Of a DNA stretch of 64,000 bases, positions 34,077 to 42,245 are shown in pieces (positions within the stretch are counted from its first letter, which is position 1; each line of letters opens with the position of its first letter). Source of the stretch: Streptococcus sp. bf_0095 (lineage in GTDB: Bacteria > Bacillota > Bacilli > Lactobacillales > Streptococcaceae); the NCBI RefSeq assembly GCF_004166885.1, contig NZ_RCYU01000002.1, positions 434,001-498,000 of the forward strand, written 5' to 3'. The notes beneath the pieces were generated by a model that made no database searches, was not told where the DNA came from, and worked only from the letters and a program-made list of their open reading frames with translations. Both the position numbers and the translations under genes were made by a program.

Positions 34077-36308
34077 TTAGAATCCAAACCAACCTTTGAA
34101 AGTATCCCAGGCATTTTGTGCTTTTCCAGGAATATCTGCTTCATCGATGGCTTTTTTGGCATCGTCTACAATACCTGCAGCGCGTTCTTTGACCGTATCA
34201 AAGAAGCCCTTGTCCTCTTCTGGACTCTCTGTTTCTGTTTCTTGACCGACAGGGGCAATGCCATTTTCCTGGTAAGAATTTTTCTCATTGTCAAAGCTAG
34301 TTCCTTCTGTATAAGGAAGGACGCTATTGGCTACATTTCGGAAGATCACTGAGGCTGTCTCTGCACTGGTCCCTGTCAAATAGTGGGTTTCATCCGTCTT
34401 AGGGAAGCCTAGCCACTGACTAATGACCACATCTGGCGTGTAGCCGATGACCCACTGGTCTCCGGAAAGATCGGGGTTGAAGTCCGTTTCAGTCGTTCCT
34501 GTTTTACCAGCCATGGTATAACCATATGGTGCTGCATTGACACCCGTTCCATTGGTAAAGGTTCCTAACATCATATTAGTCATCTTCTTATTGGCTGAAC
34601 TGCTGAGCACTCGTTTCGATTTCTGGCTGTGACTTTTCACCACCTGACCACTAGCATTTTCAATCTTCGTAATGAGATGGGCATCGTTCATCACTCCATC
34701 GTTGGCAAAGGTTCCATAGGCCTGAGCCATCTGAAGCGGATTGGTCGTCACACCAGATCCGAGGGCAACTCCGAGAGATCTGTCCACCTTGTCCATATTG
34801 AGACCAAATTTTGTCCCGTAATCAAAGACAGTATTGAGCCCTAACTCATTGGCTGTAGCGACTGCTGGAAGATTGAGAGATTCTGCCAAGGCTTGGTACA
34901 TAGGGACAGTCGGGCTACCTTGAATGCCGCCGTAGTTATCGACTGTATAACTGCCGTAGACCTTGGTCGTATTGTCCAATTCTTTGTTGGTTGACCAGCC
35001 GTTGGCAACAGCTGGACTATACACGACGAGAGGTTTAATGGTAGAACCAGGACTTCTCGCAGATTGAGTCGCATAGTTATAGCTTCGGAAGCCAGCATCT
35101 TGGTCACTAGCCACGCGCCCAACGATTGCCCGCACTCCTCCAGTCTTAGGATCCAGGGCTACACTACCAGATTCTGCCCGCGTGCCATCTTCAGCAACAG
35201 GGAAGAGATCCACATTGTCGTAGATGACCTGCATGCTAGCTTGGTAGTTCTGGTCCATCTCTGTGTAGATCCGGTACCCATTCTTGATGATATCTTCTTC
35301 TGTTAGACCATATTCGTTGACAGCCTCGTTGATAACCGCATCGAAATAGGAAGGGTAGCGATAATCTTCTGACTTGCCTTCATAGGCATCAATCAGTTGG
35401 CCATGAATGTCGACTGCGGCGGATTGATCTGCTGTCGCTTGATCGATATAGCCAGCTGCGACCATATTTTGTAGGACCGTATTGCGACGATTGGTTGCGT
35501 TCTCGACTGAATAAAGGGGGTTATAAATTTCTGGCCCCTTGAGCATACCGGCAAGGACAGCTGACTGATCCAAAGTCAACTCACTAGCGGATACACCAAA
35601 ATACTTCTTAGAAGCATCTTCAATCCCCCAAACCCCATTTCCAAAATAGGCATTATTGAGGTACATGGTCAGGATTTCTTTCTTACTATATTTTTTGTTA
35701 ATCTCAAGGGCTAGGAAGAACTCCTTAGCCTTCCGCTCAACCGTCTGATCCTGAGAAAGATAGGCATTTTTAGCCAACTGTTGGGTGATCGTCGATCCCC
35801 CACCTGAGCGACCGGCAGTCAATATCGCCAGGAAGAAACGCCCATAGTTAATCCCACTATTTTTGTAGAAACTCCGGTCTTCTGTCGCAACAACTGCATT
35901 TTGCAAGTTTTCACTAATGGCATCTAACTCAACGTAAGTCCCTTTTTGCCCCGTTAGGCTACCTGCTTGGTTCCCATCTTTATCATAGATGATCGTGGTT
36001 GCCTTGAGGGCATTTTGCAAATCTGCTACATTGGTCGTCTTGGCTATGTAGAAAAGATAACCTCCGACGACGAGACTAAAGGTCAGGCCAATCAGTAAGA
36101 AGATCTTGGTCAAGTGATACTTGCGCCAAAAGCGTCTGATCGGATGTTGGGAGTGAGATTTTCTCCGTGACTTGTCCAAGCGGCTATAGGTTGGAGCTTG
36201 CTCCTCCCCGTCTGTTGATAACTCAACCTCTTCCGCAATTTTCGTTGGTTTTTTTTCTCGTTGGAAATGACGAATCATTCCCTCCATTAATTCTTTTAAT
36301 TTGTTCAT
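34077..36308 (-). CDS. pbp2A: class A penicillin-binding protein 2A
   Basis: This bifunctional enzyme polymerises glycan strands and cross-links peptidoglycan at the membrane. It has 743 residues. A charged cytosolic tail of about 75 residues leads to one transmembrane helix (LLIGLTFSLVVGGYLFYIA). The GT51 domain has EDRSFYKNSG and GGSTITQQLAKN. The transpeptidase domain has the SxxK motif SPGSTIKP near residue 415, SLN and KTGT. The C-terminal tail is acidic and helical. The order pbp2A then rpmG-secE-nusG is streptococcal, but here 1.4 kb with a metallopeptidase gene and an R2 repeat lies between. Confidence 0.95.
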   Translation of the reverse strand: MNKLKELMEGMIRHFQREKKPTKIAEEVELSTDGEEQAPTYSRLDKSRRKSHSQHPIRRFWRKYHLTKIFLLIGLTFSLVVGGYLFYIAKTTNVADLQNALKATTIIYDKDGNQAGSLTGQKGTYVELDAISENLQNAVVATEDRSFYKNSGINYGRFFLAILTAGRSGGGSTITQQLAKNAYLSQDQTVERKAKEFFLALEINKKYSKKEILTMYLNNAYFGNGVWGIEDASKKYFGVSASELTLDQSAVLAGMLKGPEIYNPLYSVENATNRRNTVLQNMVAAGYIDQATADQSAAVDIHGQLIDAYEGKSEDYRYPSYFDAVINEAVNEYGLTEEDIIKNGYRIYTEMDQNYQASMQVIYDNVDLFPVAEDGTRAESGSVALDPKTGGVRAIVGRVASDQDAGFRSYNYATQSARSPGSTIKPLVVYSPAVANGWSTNKELDNTTKVYGSYTVDNYGGIQGSPTVPMYQALAESLNLPAVATANELGLNTVFDYGTKFGLNMDKVDRSLGVALGSGVTTNPLQMAQAYGTFANDGVMNDAHLITKIENASGQVVKSHSQKSKRVLSSSANKKMTNMMLGTFTNGTGVNAAPYGYTMAGKTGTTETDFNPDLSGDQWVIGYTPDVVISQWLGFPKTDETHYLTGTSAETASVIFRNVANSVLPYTEGTSFDNEKNSYQENGIAPVGQETETESPEEDKGFFDTVKERAAGIVDDAKKAIDEADIPGKAQNAWDTFKGWFGF

Positions 36309-36477
36309 AGTCCCTATTTTATCACCTTCCTAACGTCTAGACAAGAAAGACCTTCGCAAGAAAGGATGCTTTTAGCTTTCTTTAAGGTTGCCATCTAGTC
36401 CACTCTAGAGCGGGTTTCAGCGTCTTGTTCCTCCCTCCCTCTTCCTCCTTCTCGCCTTTTCTTTCCCCTTGCTTTCT

Positions 36478-36485
36478 GATACAAT
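36478..36485 (+). promoter_or_regulatory. extended -10 of the pseudouridine synthase gene (probable leaderless)
   Basis: TGATACAAT (36477-36485) is an extended -10 ending six bases before the ATG at 36492. No Shine-Dalgarno lies in between, so transcription would start on or next to the ATG. Confidence 0.5.
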
Positions 36486-36491
36486 AACACT

Positions 36492-37415
36492 ATGCACTAT
36501 ACAATTACGATACCAAGCGCCTTGCCCACCATGACGGTCAAAGAGGCCCTAGAAGATTACTTTCTCATCCCACGAAAGATTCGTCATTTTTTGCGAACCA
36601 AAAAACATGTTCAAGTCAATGGGGAGACTGTCCATTGGCAATCGATGCTTGAAGCTGGTGACCAACTCACCCTCACCTTTGATCCGGAAGATTATGAAGA
36701 AAAGGATCTCTTGACAGGGGATGCTGGCCTGGTCGAAACCCTCTATGAAGATGAGCACCTCATCATCGTAAACAAGCCGGAAGGCATGAAAACACACGCC
36801 AATCAACCAGATGAAATCGCCCTTCTTAATCATGTCTCCACTTATGTTGGGAAGACCTGTTATGTCGTTCATCGCTTGGACAAGGAAACCAGTGGAGCTC
36901 TTGTCTTTGCCAAGAATCCCTTTGTCTTACCCGTCCTGAATCGGCTGCTAGAAGATAAGAAAATTCAACGAGACTATTGGGCCCTAATCTTAGGCACCTT
37001 ACCCAAAAAGCAACTGGTTTATAAGGACAAATTAGGCCGTGATCGCCATGATCGACACAAGCGTATTGTCGATCCTCGAAAGGGCCTCTATGCGGAAACC
37101 CATGTGACTAGCTTAAAGACTTTCAAGCGCACCAGCTTAGTCAACTGTCAGCTCCAGACAGGTCGCACCCACCAGATCCGCGTCCACCTCTCTCATCATG
37201 GCCATCCGATCGTGGGTGACCCTCTCTATAACCCAGAAAGAGCTCCTCGTCTCATGCTCCATGCCCACCGCTTGCGACTCACCCACCCCTTCACCTTAGA
37301 GAAAATTCAAGTTGAGGCCACGTCTCCAAGTTTTGAGAAAGGCTTAAAAGAGGCTGGGACAGAAATCGGTCATTCGTTAGAATTCGATTTCGTCGTCCCA
37401 CCTCCGCACAGTTGA
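36492..37415 (+). CDS. RluA/RluD-family pseudouridine synthase with repeat-derived C-terminus
   Basis: The enzyme converts uridines in 23S rRNA or tRNA to pseudouridine. An N-terminal S4-like RNA-binding region (residues about 15-75, IPRKIRHFLRTKKHVQVNGE) precedes the catalytic domain, which has the signature VHRLDKETSGALVFAK. The catalytic Asp is the D of HRLDKETSG, near residue 130. LQTGRTHQIRVHLSHHGHPI follows at about 220. The protein has 307 residues. The final 21 (EAGTEIGHSLEFDFVVPPPHS, positions 37350-37412, split here as EAGTEIGHSL and EFDFVVPPPHS) and the stop are encoded by repeat R1-3, not by family sequence. The mRNA is probably leaderless. The exact target is not predictable. Confidence 0.9.
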   Translation: MHYTITIPSALPTMTVKEALEDYFLIPRKIRHFLRTKKHVQVNGETVHWQSMLEAGDQLTLTFDPEDYEEKDLLTGDAGLVETLYEDEHLIIVNKPEGMKTHANQPDEIALLNHVSTYVGKTCYVVHRLDKETSGALVFAKNPFVLPVLNRLLEDKKIQRDYWALILGTLPKKQLVYKDKLGRDRHDRHKRIVDPRKGLYAETHVTSLKTFKRTSLVNCQLQTGRTHQIRVHLSHHGHPIVGDPLYNPERAPRLMLHAHRLRLTHPFTLEKIQVEATSPSFEKGLKEAGTEIGHSLEFDFVVPPPHS

Positions 37416-37527
37416 GTAGGGCTATAAAAGCTGATGAAATCAGCCTAGTAGAGCCCACTCAACCACTGCGTCTTGCTCGACAATCCAAAAACAATTGAGA
37501 GGCTAGGACTTTTGTCCCAGCCTCTTT
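37349..37527. repeat. R1 modular repeat, copy 3 (inverted, short interior)
   Basis: A 179-base element in the opposite orientation to copies 1 and 2. Its two ends (about 65-70 bases each) match theirs, but the middle is replaced by one compound hairpin: GTTGAGT/ACTCAAC outside and GCTGAT-TTC-ATCAGC inside. The left end lies inside the coding sequence of the pseudouridine synthase and provides its stop. The right end lies 20 bases after the pht stop, and it probably terminates both convergent genes. Confidence 0.9.
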
Positions 37528-37547
37528 CTGTTATTTCTGCATAGGTC

Positions 37548-40500
37548 CTATTCCGTCGTTTCTTCACTTGCGACTGGACTGGCTTCTGTTTTTTCTGACT
37601 CTGGTGATGGGGTCTGAACAGGATCTGAAGCCTCTTCCTTATTTTGGCTAGGATCGCTTGTGGTAGGACTTTGAGGGGCTGGAGTTGCTTTGTCTGCTTC
37701 CGCCACTGCTGTCGATGGAGCCGCTAGCAAATCCTCTCGAAGAGCTTGGATCGCTTGTAGCAAGGCTTTCTTGTCACTCTTTGGATCAGCTAGTTGATCA
37801 AAGAGAGCTTCTAAGCGTTCAAACTGAGCATCACTGGCTCCTTTTTCGGCCAATTGTTGGTGGAGAGCTATCAACTGGTTATAAATCTCTTGATAGAGGG
37901 CCACGTCTCCAAGTTGAGGTTCCTCTGTTTTCTTTTGCTTTTGTTGTTCAATCGTTTCACCAACTTCACGCAAAAGAGTTTTTCCTGCAGTCAAGGCCTT
38001 GTCAGCATCTGGCTCTTGGCGCACCTGTTCCAATCGTTCTTCAAAGGCAGGACGCTTGCTTTCTTCTACTTGTGGCAAAAGAGAGCTAACTTGTTCCAAA
38101 AGTGTTGTCAAGATACTAGAGCGTTGACGAGACTCTGTCTTTTCATCCAAGTCACCATAGACTCCTTTGAGGAAGTCGTAAACAGCTAGGTTATAGGACG
38201 AAGCATCTCCTCCCTTTTGATCCAGAACTGTTTTTTCAATTGGATAGGTTGGAGCATTTTCCTGGGACAGTAGCTGGTCAATCGCTTGCTTAGCTTGGTA
38301 GAGTTCCATGAAATGGGCTTTTGAGTCCCAAGCTTCTTCAAAGGCCTGAGCCCGGTAAAGCTTCAAAGCAAGGTCTGATGCTTTCGCACGCAATTCTGGT
38401 GTCAAACGCGCATCGCTTAAACTTTGGTAGAAATACTTGAGGTAGTCCACCGAAGTCACACCAGTCCGATCTTGCATCTCCTGAATAGCTTGCAACAATT
38501 TTCCTTGCTGATCCAAGCCTTGGCTATCTTTAGCTGTATAGGCTTCCTGCAACTGAGAAACAAGGCTTTCTTTCTTGAGTTGGAAGGCTTCGGTATCAAG
38601 CAAGCGAACCTGTTCCAATAATTCCTGGTAACGACGGTCCAAGGCCGTTTCTTCTTTTGGCTTGACTTCCTGGGTCGCATGGATATATTCTTTATCAACT
38701 TGGTCAAGACTCGCCAAGTAGCCTGCTGTCGAATTGCTTGGGAAGTTTTTAACTGTTTCTAAGAATTGACCCAAGTTCAACTCAATCCGTCGTTGTTGCA
38801 GAGGGTCTGATGCGTACAAAGTCCGACTTTCTGCTAGGAGTTGGTTGACCTTGTCCTCTATAGCTTTCTGGTCCAAGTCACCTTTCTGGTAAGCTGCTTG
38901 GATGGTCGGTAGACGGTGAGCTAAGTAGTCCGCCAGGCCTGCAGAGCGCACCTTGATATAGTGGTTATGGTCTCCATGCGGAATGACAAACTGACCATTC
39001 TCGATTTGCATCGTATATGGAGAAATACCAGAGCGAAGCGCTGTTGCATAGAGCTCGTTGATAAAGTCTAGCTCAGGATTCCCTGTTTCAAGCGGAATCC
39101 GGACATGCTCCTTCCGTACTGCATAAGGGTGGATATGGGTTGGATCGTATTCTTGGTCTGGATTGTTAAAGACAAAGAAACCGTTTGAAATCTTGATAGC
39201 TTCTCGAGGGACACCGTAAGTCTGGCTAATGTACTGAATTTTTTCTTCATCCGAAGCATCGCGGGAATAGGTCGCCACATCATCTGTCAGTGGTTGACCC
39301 TTGTCCTCTTCCTTCTTACCAGCCAACACCGCCTCTGCAGCTGCGATCTCTTGAGGAGAGAGATCCTTCTTGTAGAAGTAATGAGCATGGTCCCCGTGAG
39401 CGACCATATAGCCCTCGTCATCCTTGCTGATAACATGATCTGCATGGAATCCATGATCGTGCTCATGGGCCTGTTCACCTTCATGATGATGATCATGATC
39501 GGCTTCATGGTCCTCATGGTCATGCTTGTGATGAGGATCCTCCTTCTCATGGTCGTGGTCCTGATCGACTGGCTTTGTGTCTGGGCTTGAAGGTTGAGTT
39601 GGACTCTCTTCTTTTGCGATATTTCCACCTTGTGTACGGGATAGTTGGAACTGTCGTGCCAACTCCCGCTCTAAAGGCGAAAGGAGACTATAAGGGATGA
39701 AATGGAAGTGATCCCCATGAGGATAAACTACCCCTTGATCTGTCCATTTGGTAATCTTACTTGGATCAAAAACAGAACCATCCGACTCAACATGGCGCTC
39801 TGAAAGCGGAGTTTTTTGCAACTCTTCCAAAAGGCTCGGCAAGGTCCCCCCCTTATTAGTTGCTGTTGGATGAGGCACAGAAGCTGTAATCGTTGGAGTG
39901 ACCGGCTCTGAGATTGGCTGATTCGGATTAACCGATGAAGCTAGCTGGCTAGAAGGTGGAGCAATAGGATTTACTTCATTTTTTCCTCCTCCATTTAAAA
40001 CCGCTAAGGCAGCATATAATTCTCCAGCTGATAAGGCACTCTTCGGAATATAGTGGTAGTGTCCCCCATGAGGCACGATAAAGCCATCTCCTGTATCAGA
40101 AATCACATCCCCAGGATGGAAGACATAGCCGTCATCTGTCCGGTAGCCACCCTGGCTAGGCTTGACTCCTGCTGTTAGACTGGCTACTGTTTTCCCTTCT
40201 CGTAAAGCCTGACTTGGCTGACTAAAATCACGAGTTTGCCCAGCTTTTTGGACACTCTCTTTCGAATCTGAAACCAGCTCTCCTTTTTTCTGTTGGGCAA
40301 TTTCCTCCACCGAACGAACATTCAGTGTATGTTGCGGATCGGTTAGATAAAGGTAGTAGTTCCCATCCTTCTTGATAATATAGCCATCTCGCACCTGTGT
40401 GACTATGTCTGATTGCTGTAGTTGGTAAGAAGGGTCCCGTAAAATCAACTCCTCACTAAAAATCGCATCGTAAGGGACCTTGCCATTGTAGTAATGGAAA

Positions 40501-40766
40501 TGATCTCCATGGGAAGTCACAAAGCCCTCGTCAGTAATCTTAACCACAATCTGCTCTGCCTTGGTCTTTTCCTTCGAGTTGACGGATTCAATGCTTTCTT
40601 CCTGCTTGTTTGAGCTACTAGCTGACTTTTTCTTGTCTCCTTGTAAATACTGCACCTGATTCTGACTCTTTTTGTCTTCCTTGACTGGTGCTTGCTGACT
40701 TAAGGCGTAGGCACATAAACCCAGACCTAAGGTCGCTACTAATCCAATTGTTCCTTTTTTCTTCAT
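37548..40766 (-). CDS. histidine triad (Pht) surface protein
   Basis: The protein has 1072 residues. The signal peptide (GTIGLVATLGLGLCAYALS) may be lipidated at the Cys of LGLC. Pht proteins bind zinc at the surface, pass it to AdcAII and bind factor H. Five HxxHxH motifs are visible: HGDHFHYY near 87, HGGHYHYI near 235, HGDHFHFI near 353, HGDHAHYF near 455 and HGDHNHYI near 598. A run of about 50 residues with more than a third His lies between the third and fourth motifs. The C-terminal half is predicted coiled, ending in a Pro/Ser/Glu tail. The gene starts nine bases after adcAII and is co-regulated by AdcR. Which pneumococcal Pht it corresponds to is not clear. Confidence 0.93.
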   Translation of the reverse strand: MKKKGTIGLVATLGLGLCAYALSQQAPVKEDKKSQNQVQYLQGDKKKSASSSNKQEESIESVNSKEKTKAEQIVVKITDEGFVTSHGDHFHYYNGKVPYDAIFSEELILRDPSYQLQQSDIVTQVRDGYIIKKDGNYYLYLTDPQHTLNVRSVEEIAQQKKGELVSDSKESVQKAGQTRDFSQPSQALREGKTVASLTAGVKPSQGGYRTDDGYVFHPGDVISDTGDGFIVPHGGHYHYIPKSALSAGELYAALAVLNGGGKNEVNPIAPPSSQLASSVNPNQPISEPVTPTITASVPHPTATNKGGTLPSLLEELQKTPLSERHVESDGSVFDPSKITKWTDQGVVYPHGDHFHFIPYSLLSPLERELARQFQLSRTQGGNIAKEESPTQPSSPDTKPVDQDHDHEKEDPHHKHDHEDHEADHDHHHEGEQAHEHDHGFHADHVISKDDEGYMVAHGDHAHYFYKKDLSPQEIAAAEAVLAGKKEEDKGQPLTDDVATYSRDASDEEKIQYISQTYGVPREAIKISNGFFVFNNPDQEYDPTHIHPYAVRKEHVRIPLETGNPELDFINELYATALRSGISPYTMQIENGQFVIPHGDHNHYIKVRSAGLADYLAHRLPTIQAAYQKGDLDQKAIEDKVNQLLAESRTLYASDPLQQRRIELNLGQFLETVKNFPSNSTAGYLASLDQVDKEYIHATQEVKPKEETALDRRYQELLEQVRLLDTEAFQLKKESLVSQLQEAYTAKDSQGLDQQGKLLQAIQEMQDRTGVTSVDYLKYFYQSLSDARLTPELRAKASDLALKLYRAQAFEEAWDSKAHFMELYQAKQAIDQLLSQENAPTYPIEKTVLDQKGGDASSYNLAVYDFLKGVYGDLDEKTESRQRSSILTTLLEQVSSLLPQVEESKRPAFEERLEQVRQEPDADKALTAGKTLLREVGETIEQQKQKKTEEPQLGDVALYQEIYNQLIALHQQLAEKGASDAQFERLEALFDQLADPKSDKKALLQAIQALREDLLAAPSTAVAEADKATPAPQSPTTSDPSQNKEEASDPVQTPSPESEKTEASPVASEETTE

Positions 40767-40775
40767 TCTTTCTAC

Positions 40776-41711
40776 TTACTCCTGTAATTCTTTCGCTAGA
40801 CTCGCCATATTTTCTTCTAGGTTCTCCAAGAAATCTTTGTTATTTTCTGGATCTGCTTCGAGAGGATCCAAGACCTTCACCTTTGCCCCTGTCGCCTTGG
40901 CAATGCTATCAGCCACCTTGGACGAGGTATGCTTCTCAACAAAGATCGTCTGAACTTGATAGTCCTTGACAAACTGCTGAATCTCAGCTAATTGACGGGC
41001 TGTTGGTTCCTGCTCAGGCGAGATCCCTGCAATTCCTAATTGTTTCAAACCAAAGCGCTTGGCTAAATAAGAAAAGGCTGTATGCTGAGTCACAAAGGTT
41101 TTTTGTGTCGCTTTTTCAAAGAGAGGTTGGTATTTGTCCACCAAAGCCTCACAGCGTTTTGCAAGCTTTTGGGCATTGGCCTCATAATAACTTCTATTTT
41201 CTGGATCGATGTCTCCCAACTCTTGGGCAATGATCTTCCCTTCTTCGGCGATTTTCAGTGGATCCATCCAGGTATGGGGGTCATACAAGTGTTTTGCATC
41301 CTTCCCTTCCGTATCCTCAATATCTTCTAAGCCAGCGACCTTATCCAATTCCATTCCTTTGCTGGCTTCGATGACCCGCAGTTTCGAGTCTTGCAAGCTA
41401 GGATCTAGACGTCCAGCCCAAGATTCTAGTGTTTGAGAATGGTAGACGAAGACATCCGCATCATAGATCTGGGCTGTCTCCTTGGCCGAAGGTTCGTAAT
41501 CATGAATCCCAGCACCTGACTGAACCATCCATACTTCGTTTCGATCGCCTGAAATTTCCTTCACCAGGGAATAGACAGGATAAAAACTCGTCACAATTTT
41601 GAGCCCCTTTTTAGTAGAGCCAGCTTCCGAACTCCTCTGACTCCCACAAGCCACTAGCAACAAAAGGCAGATGAATCCTATTCCTAAGGCCCTTAGTTTC
41701 CTCCCAAACAT
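40776..41711 (-). CDS. adcAII: zinc-binding lipoprotein AdcAII (Lmb-like)
   Basis: The solute-binding lipoprotein of the Adc zinc ABC transporter; it works with AdcCB encoded elsewhere. The signal ends LLLLVACG (lipobox). Zinc ligands expected in the family are seen as His in GIHDYEPS near 70, His in DPHTWMDP near 145, His in TQHTAFSYLAKRFGL near 210 and a C-terminal acidic residue. The protein has 311 residues, full length and without the extra C-terminal domain found in AdcA. It leads adcAII-pht behind tandem AdcR boxes. GAAAGGA precedes the ATG. Confidence 0.95.
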   Translation of the reverse strand: MFGRKLRALGIGFICLLLLVACGSQRSSEAGSTKKGLKIVTSFYPVYSLVKEISGDRNEVWMVQSGAGIHDYEPSAKETAQIYDADVFVYHSQTLESWAGRLDPSLQDSKLRVIEASKGMELDKVAGLEDIEDTEGKDAKHLYDPHTWMDPLKIAEEGKIIAQELGDIDPENRSYYEANAQKLAKRCEALVDKYQPLFEKATQKTFVTQHTAFSYLAKRFGLKQLGIAGISPEQEPTARQLAEIQQFVKDYQVQTIFVEKHTSSKVADSIAKATGAKVKVLDPLEADPENNKDFLENLEENMASLAKELQE

Positions 41712-41743
41712 GTATAAATCCTTTCTTTTTCTTAATCGGTTTA

Positions 41744-41795
41744 TTAAATAGTTAATTAACTAGTTAATGATAACGTTAATTTTTTAGTTTGTCAA
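41744..41795 (-). promoter_or_regulatory. adcAII-pht promoter with tandem AdcR boxes
   Basis: TTGACA (41790-41795) and TATCAT (41767-41772), spaced by 17, form the promoter. TTAACTAGTTAA (41756-41767) is a perfect AdcR box (TTAACYRGTTAA) touching the -10, and TTAAATAGTTAA (41744-41755), with one mismatch, follows directly. Zinc-loaded AdcR would repress from here. Confidence 0.9.
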
Positions 41796-41826
41796 GAATT
41801 TTTTTGTATTTTTTATCACACAGAAA

Positions 41827-41850
41827 AAAGAGGCCCTTAAAGGCCTCTTT
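41827..41850. terminator. terminator hairpin on the adcAII side of R2-B
   Basis: AAAGAGGCC-CTTAAA-GGCCTCTTT is a nine-pair perfect stem with A/T-rich flanks on both sides. A very similar hairpin stands at 42189-42212, on the other side of the R2 copy. Confidence 0.75.
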
Positions 41851-41879
41851 TGAATGTAGGCAAACTATTTTTTTAAAAT

Positions 41880-42171
41880 ATGATTTCTATTTTCTTAAGT
41901 CATTTGAGCAGCTATAAAACTTTCCGCTGTGAGAGAAGTGCTTGAAACCTAAAGTTTCAAGCACTCGGGAGTTTTGAAACTTTAGGTTCAAAACTAATTG
42001 AACACGGGCTGCGGATTGTGTCAAAAAGATAAGTTCTCCTAGAATCGAAAGATTCTGCGTCAAACTTCCTATTTTGACTTTATCCGCAGACGCCCTTTGT
42101 ATCTTAATAAGTCATGGAACTTCATAGAAGTTCGCTGACATCCGCCCTCACCTAAGGAAAGTTTTTAAGAA
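41880..42171. repeat. R2 modular repeat, copy B (long)
   Basis: The core 41917-42164 is bounded by AAACTTTCC and GGAAAGTTT. It shares with copy A the AGTGCTTGAAAC/GTTTCAAGCACT hairpin, a second hairpin in the same place but of different sequence (AGTTTTGAA/TTCAAAACT), the GAACTTC/GAAGTTC hairpin and the CTCACCTAAGGAAAG end. It carries an extra module of about 110 bases, itself a hairpin (GGGC-TGCGGAT and ATCCGCA-GCCC). The 530-base gap 41712-42245 holds only this element, two terminators and the adcAII promoter. Confidence 0.8.
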
Positions 42172-42188
42172 TGCTTTATCTCTATTCT

Positions 42189-42212
42189 AAAGAGGCCCCT
42201 AAGGGCCTCTTT
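42189..42212 (-). terminator. terminator of the Cna_B adhesin gene
   Basis: AAAGAGGCCC-CTAA-GGGCCTCTTT, a ten-pair perfect stem, lies about 34 bases after the adhesin stop. It is nearly identical to the hairpin at 41827-41850. Confidence 0.8.
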
Positions 42213-42245
42213 AATACTCTCGATTAGTTAGATCAAACCATGCGC

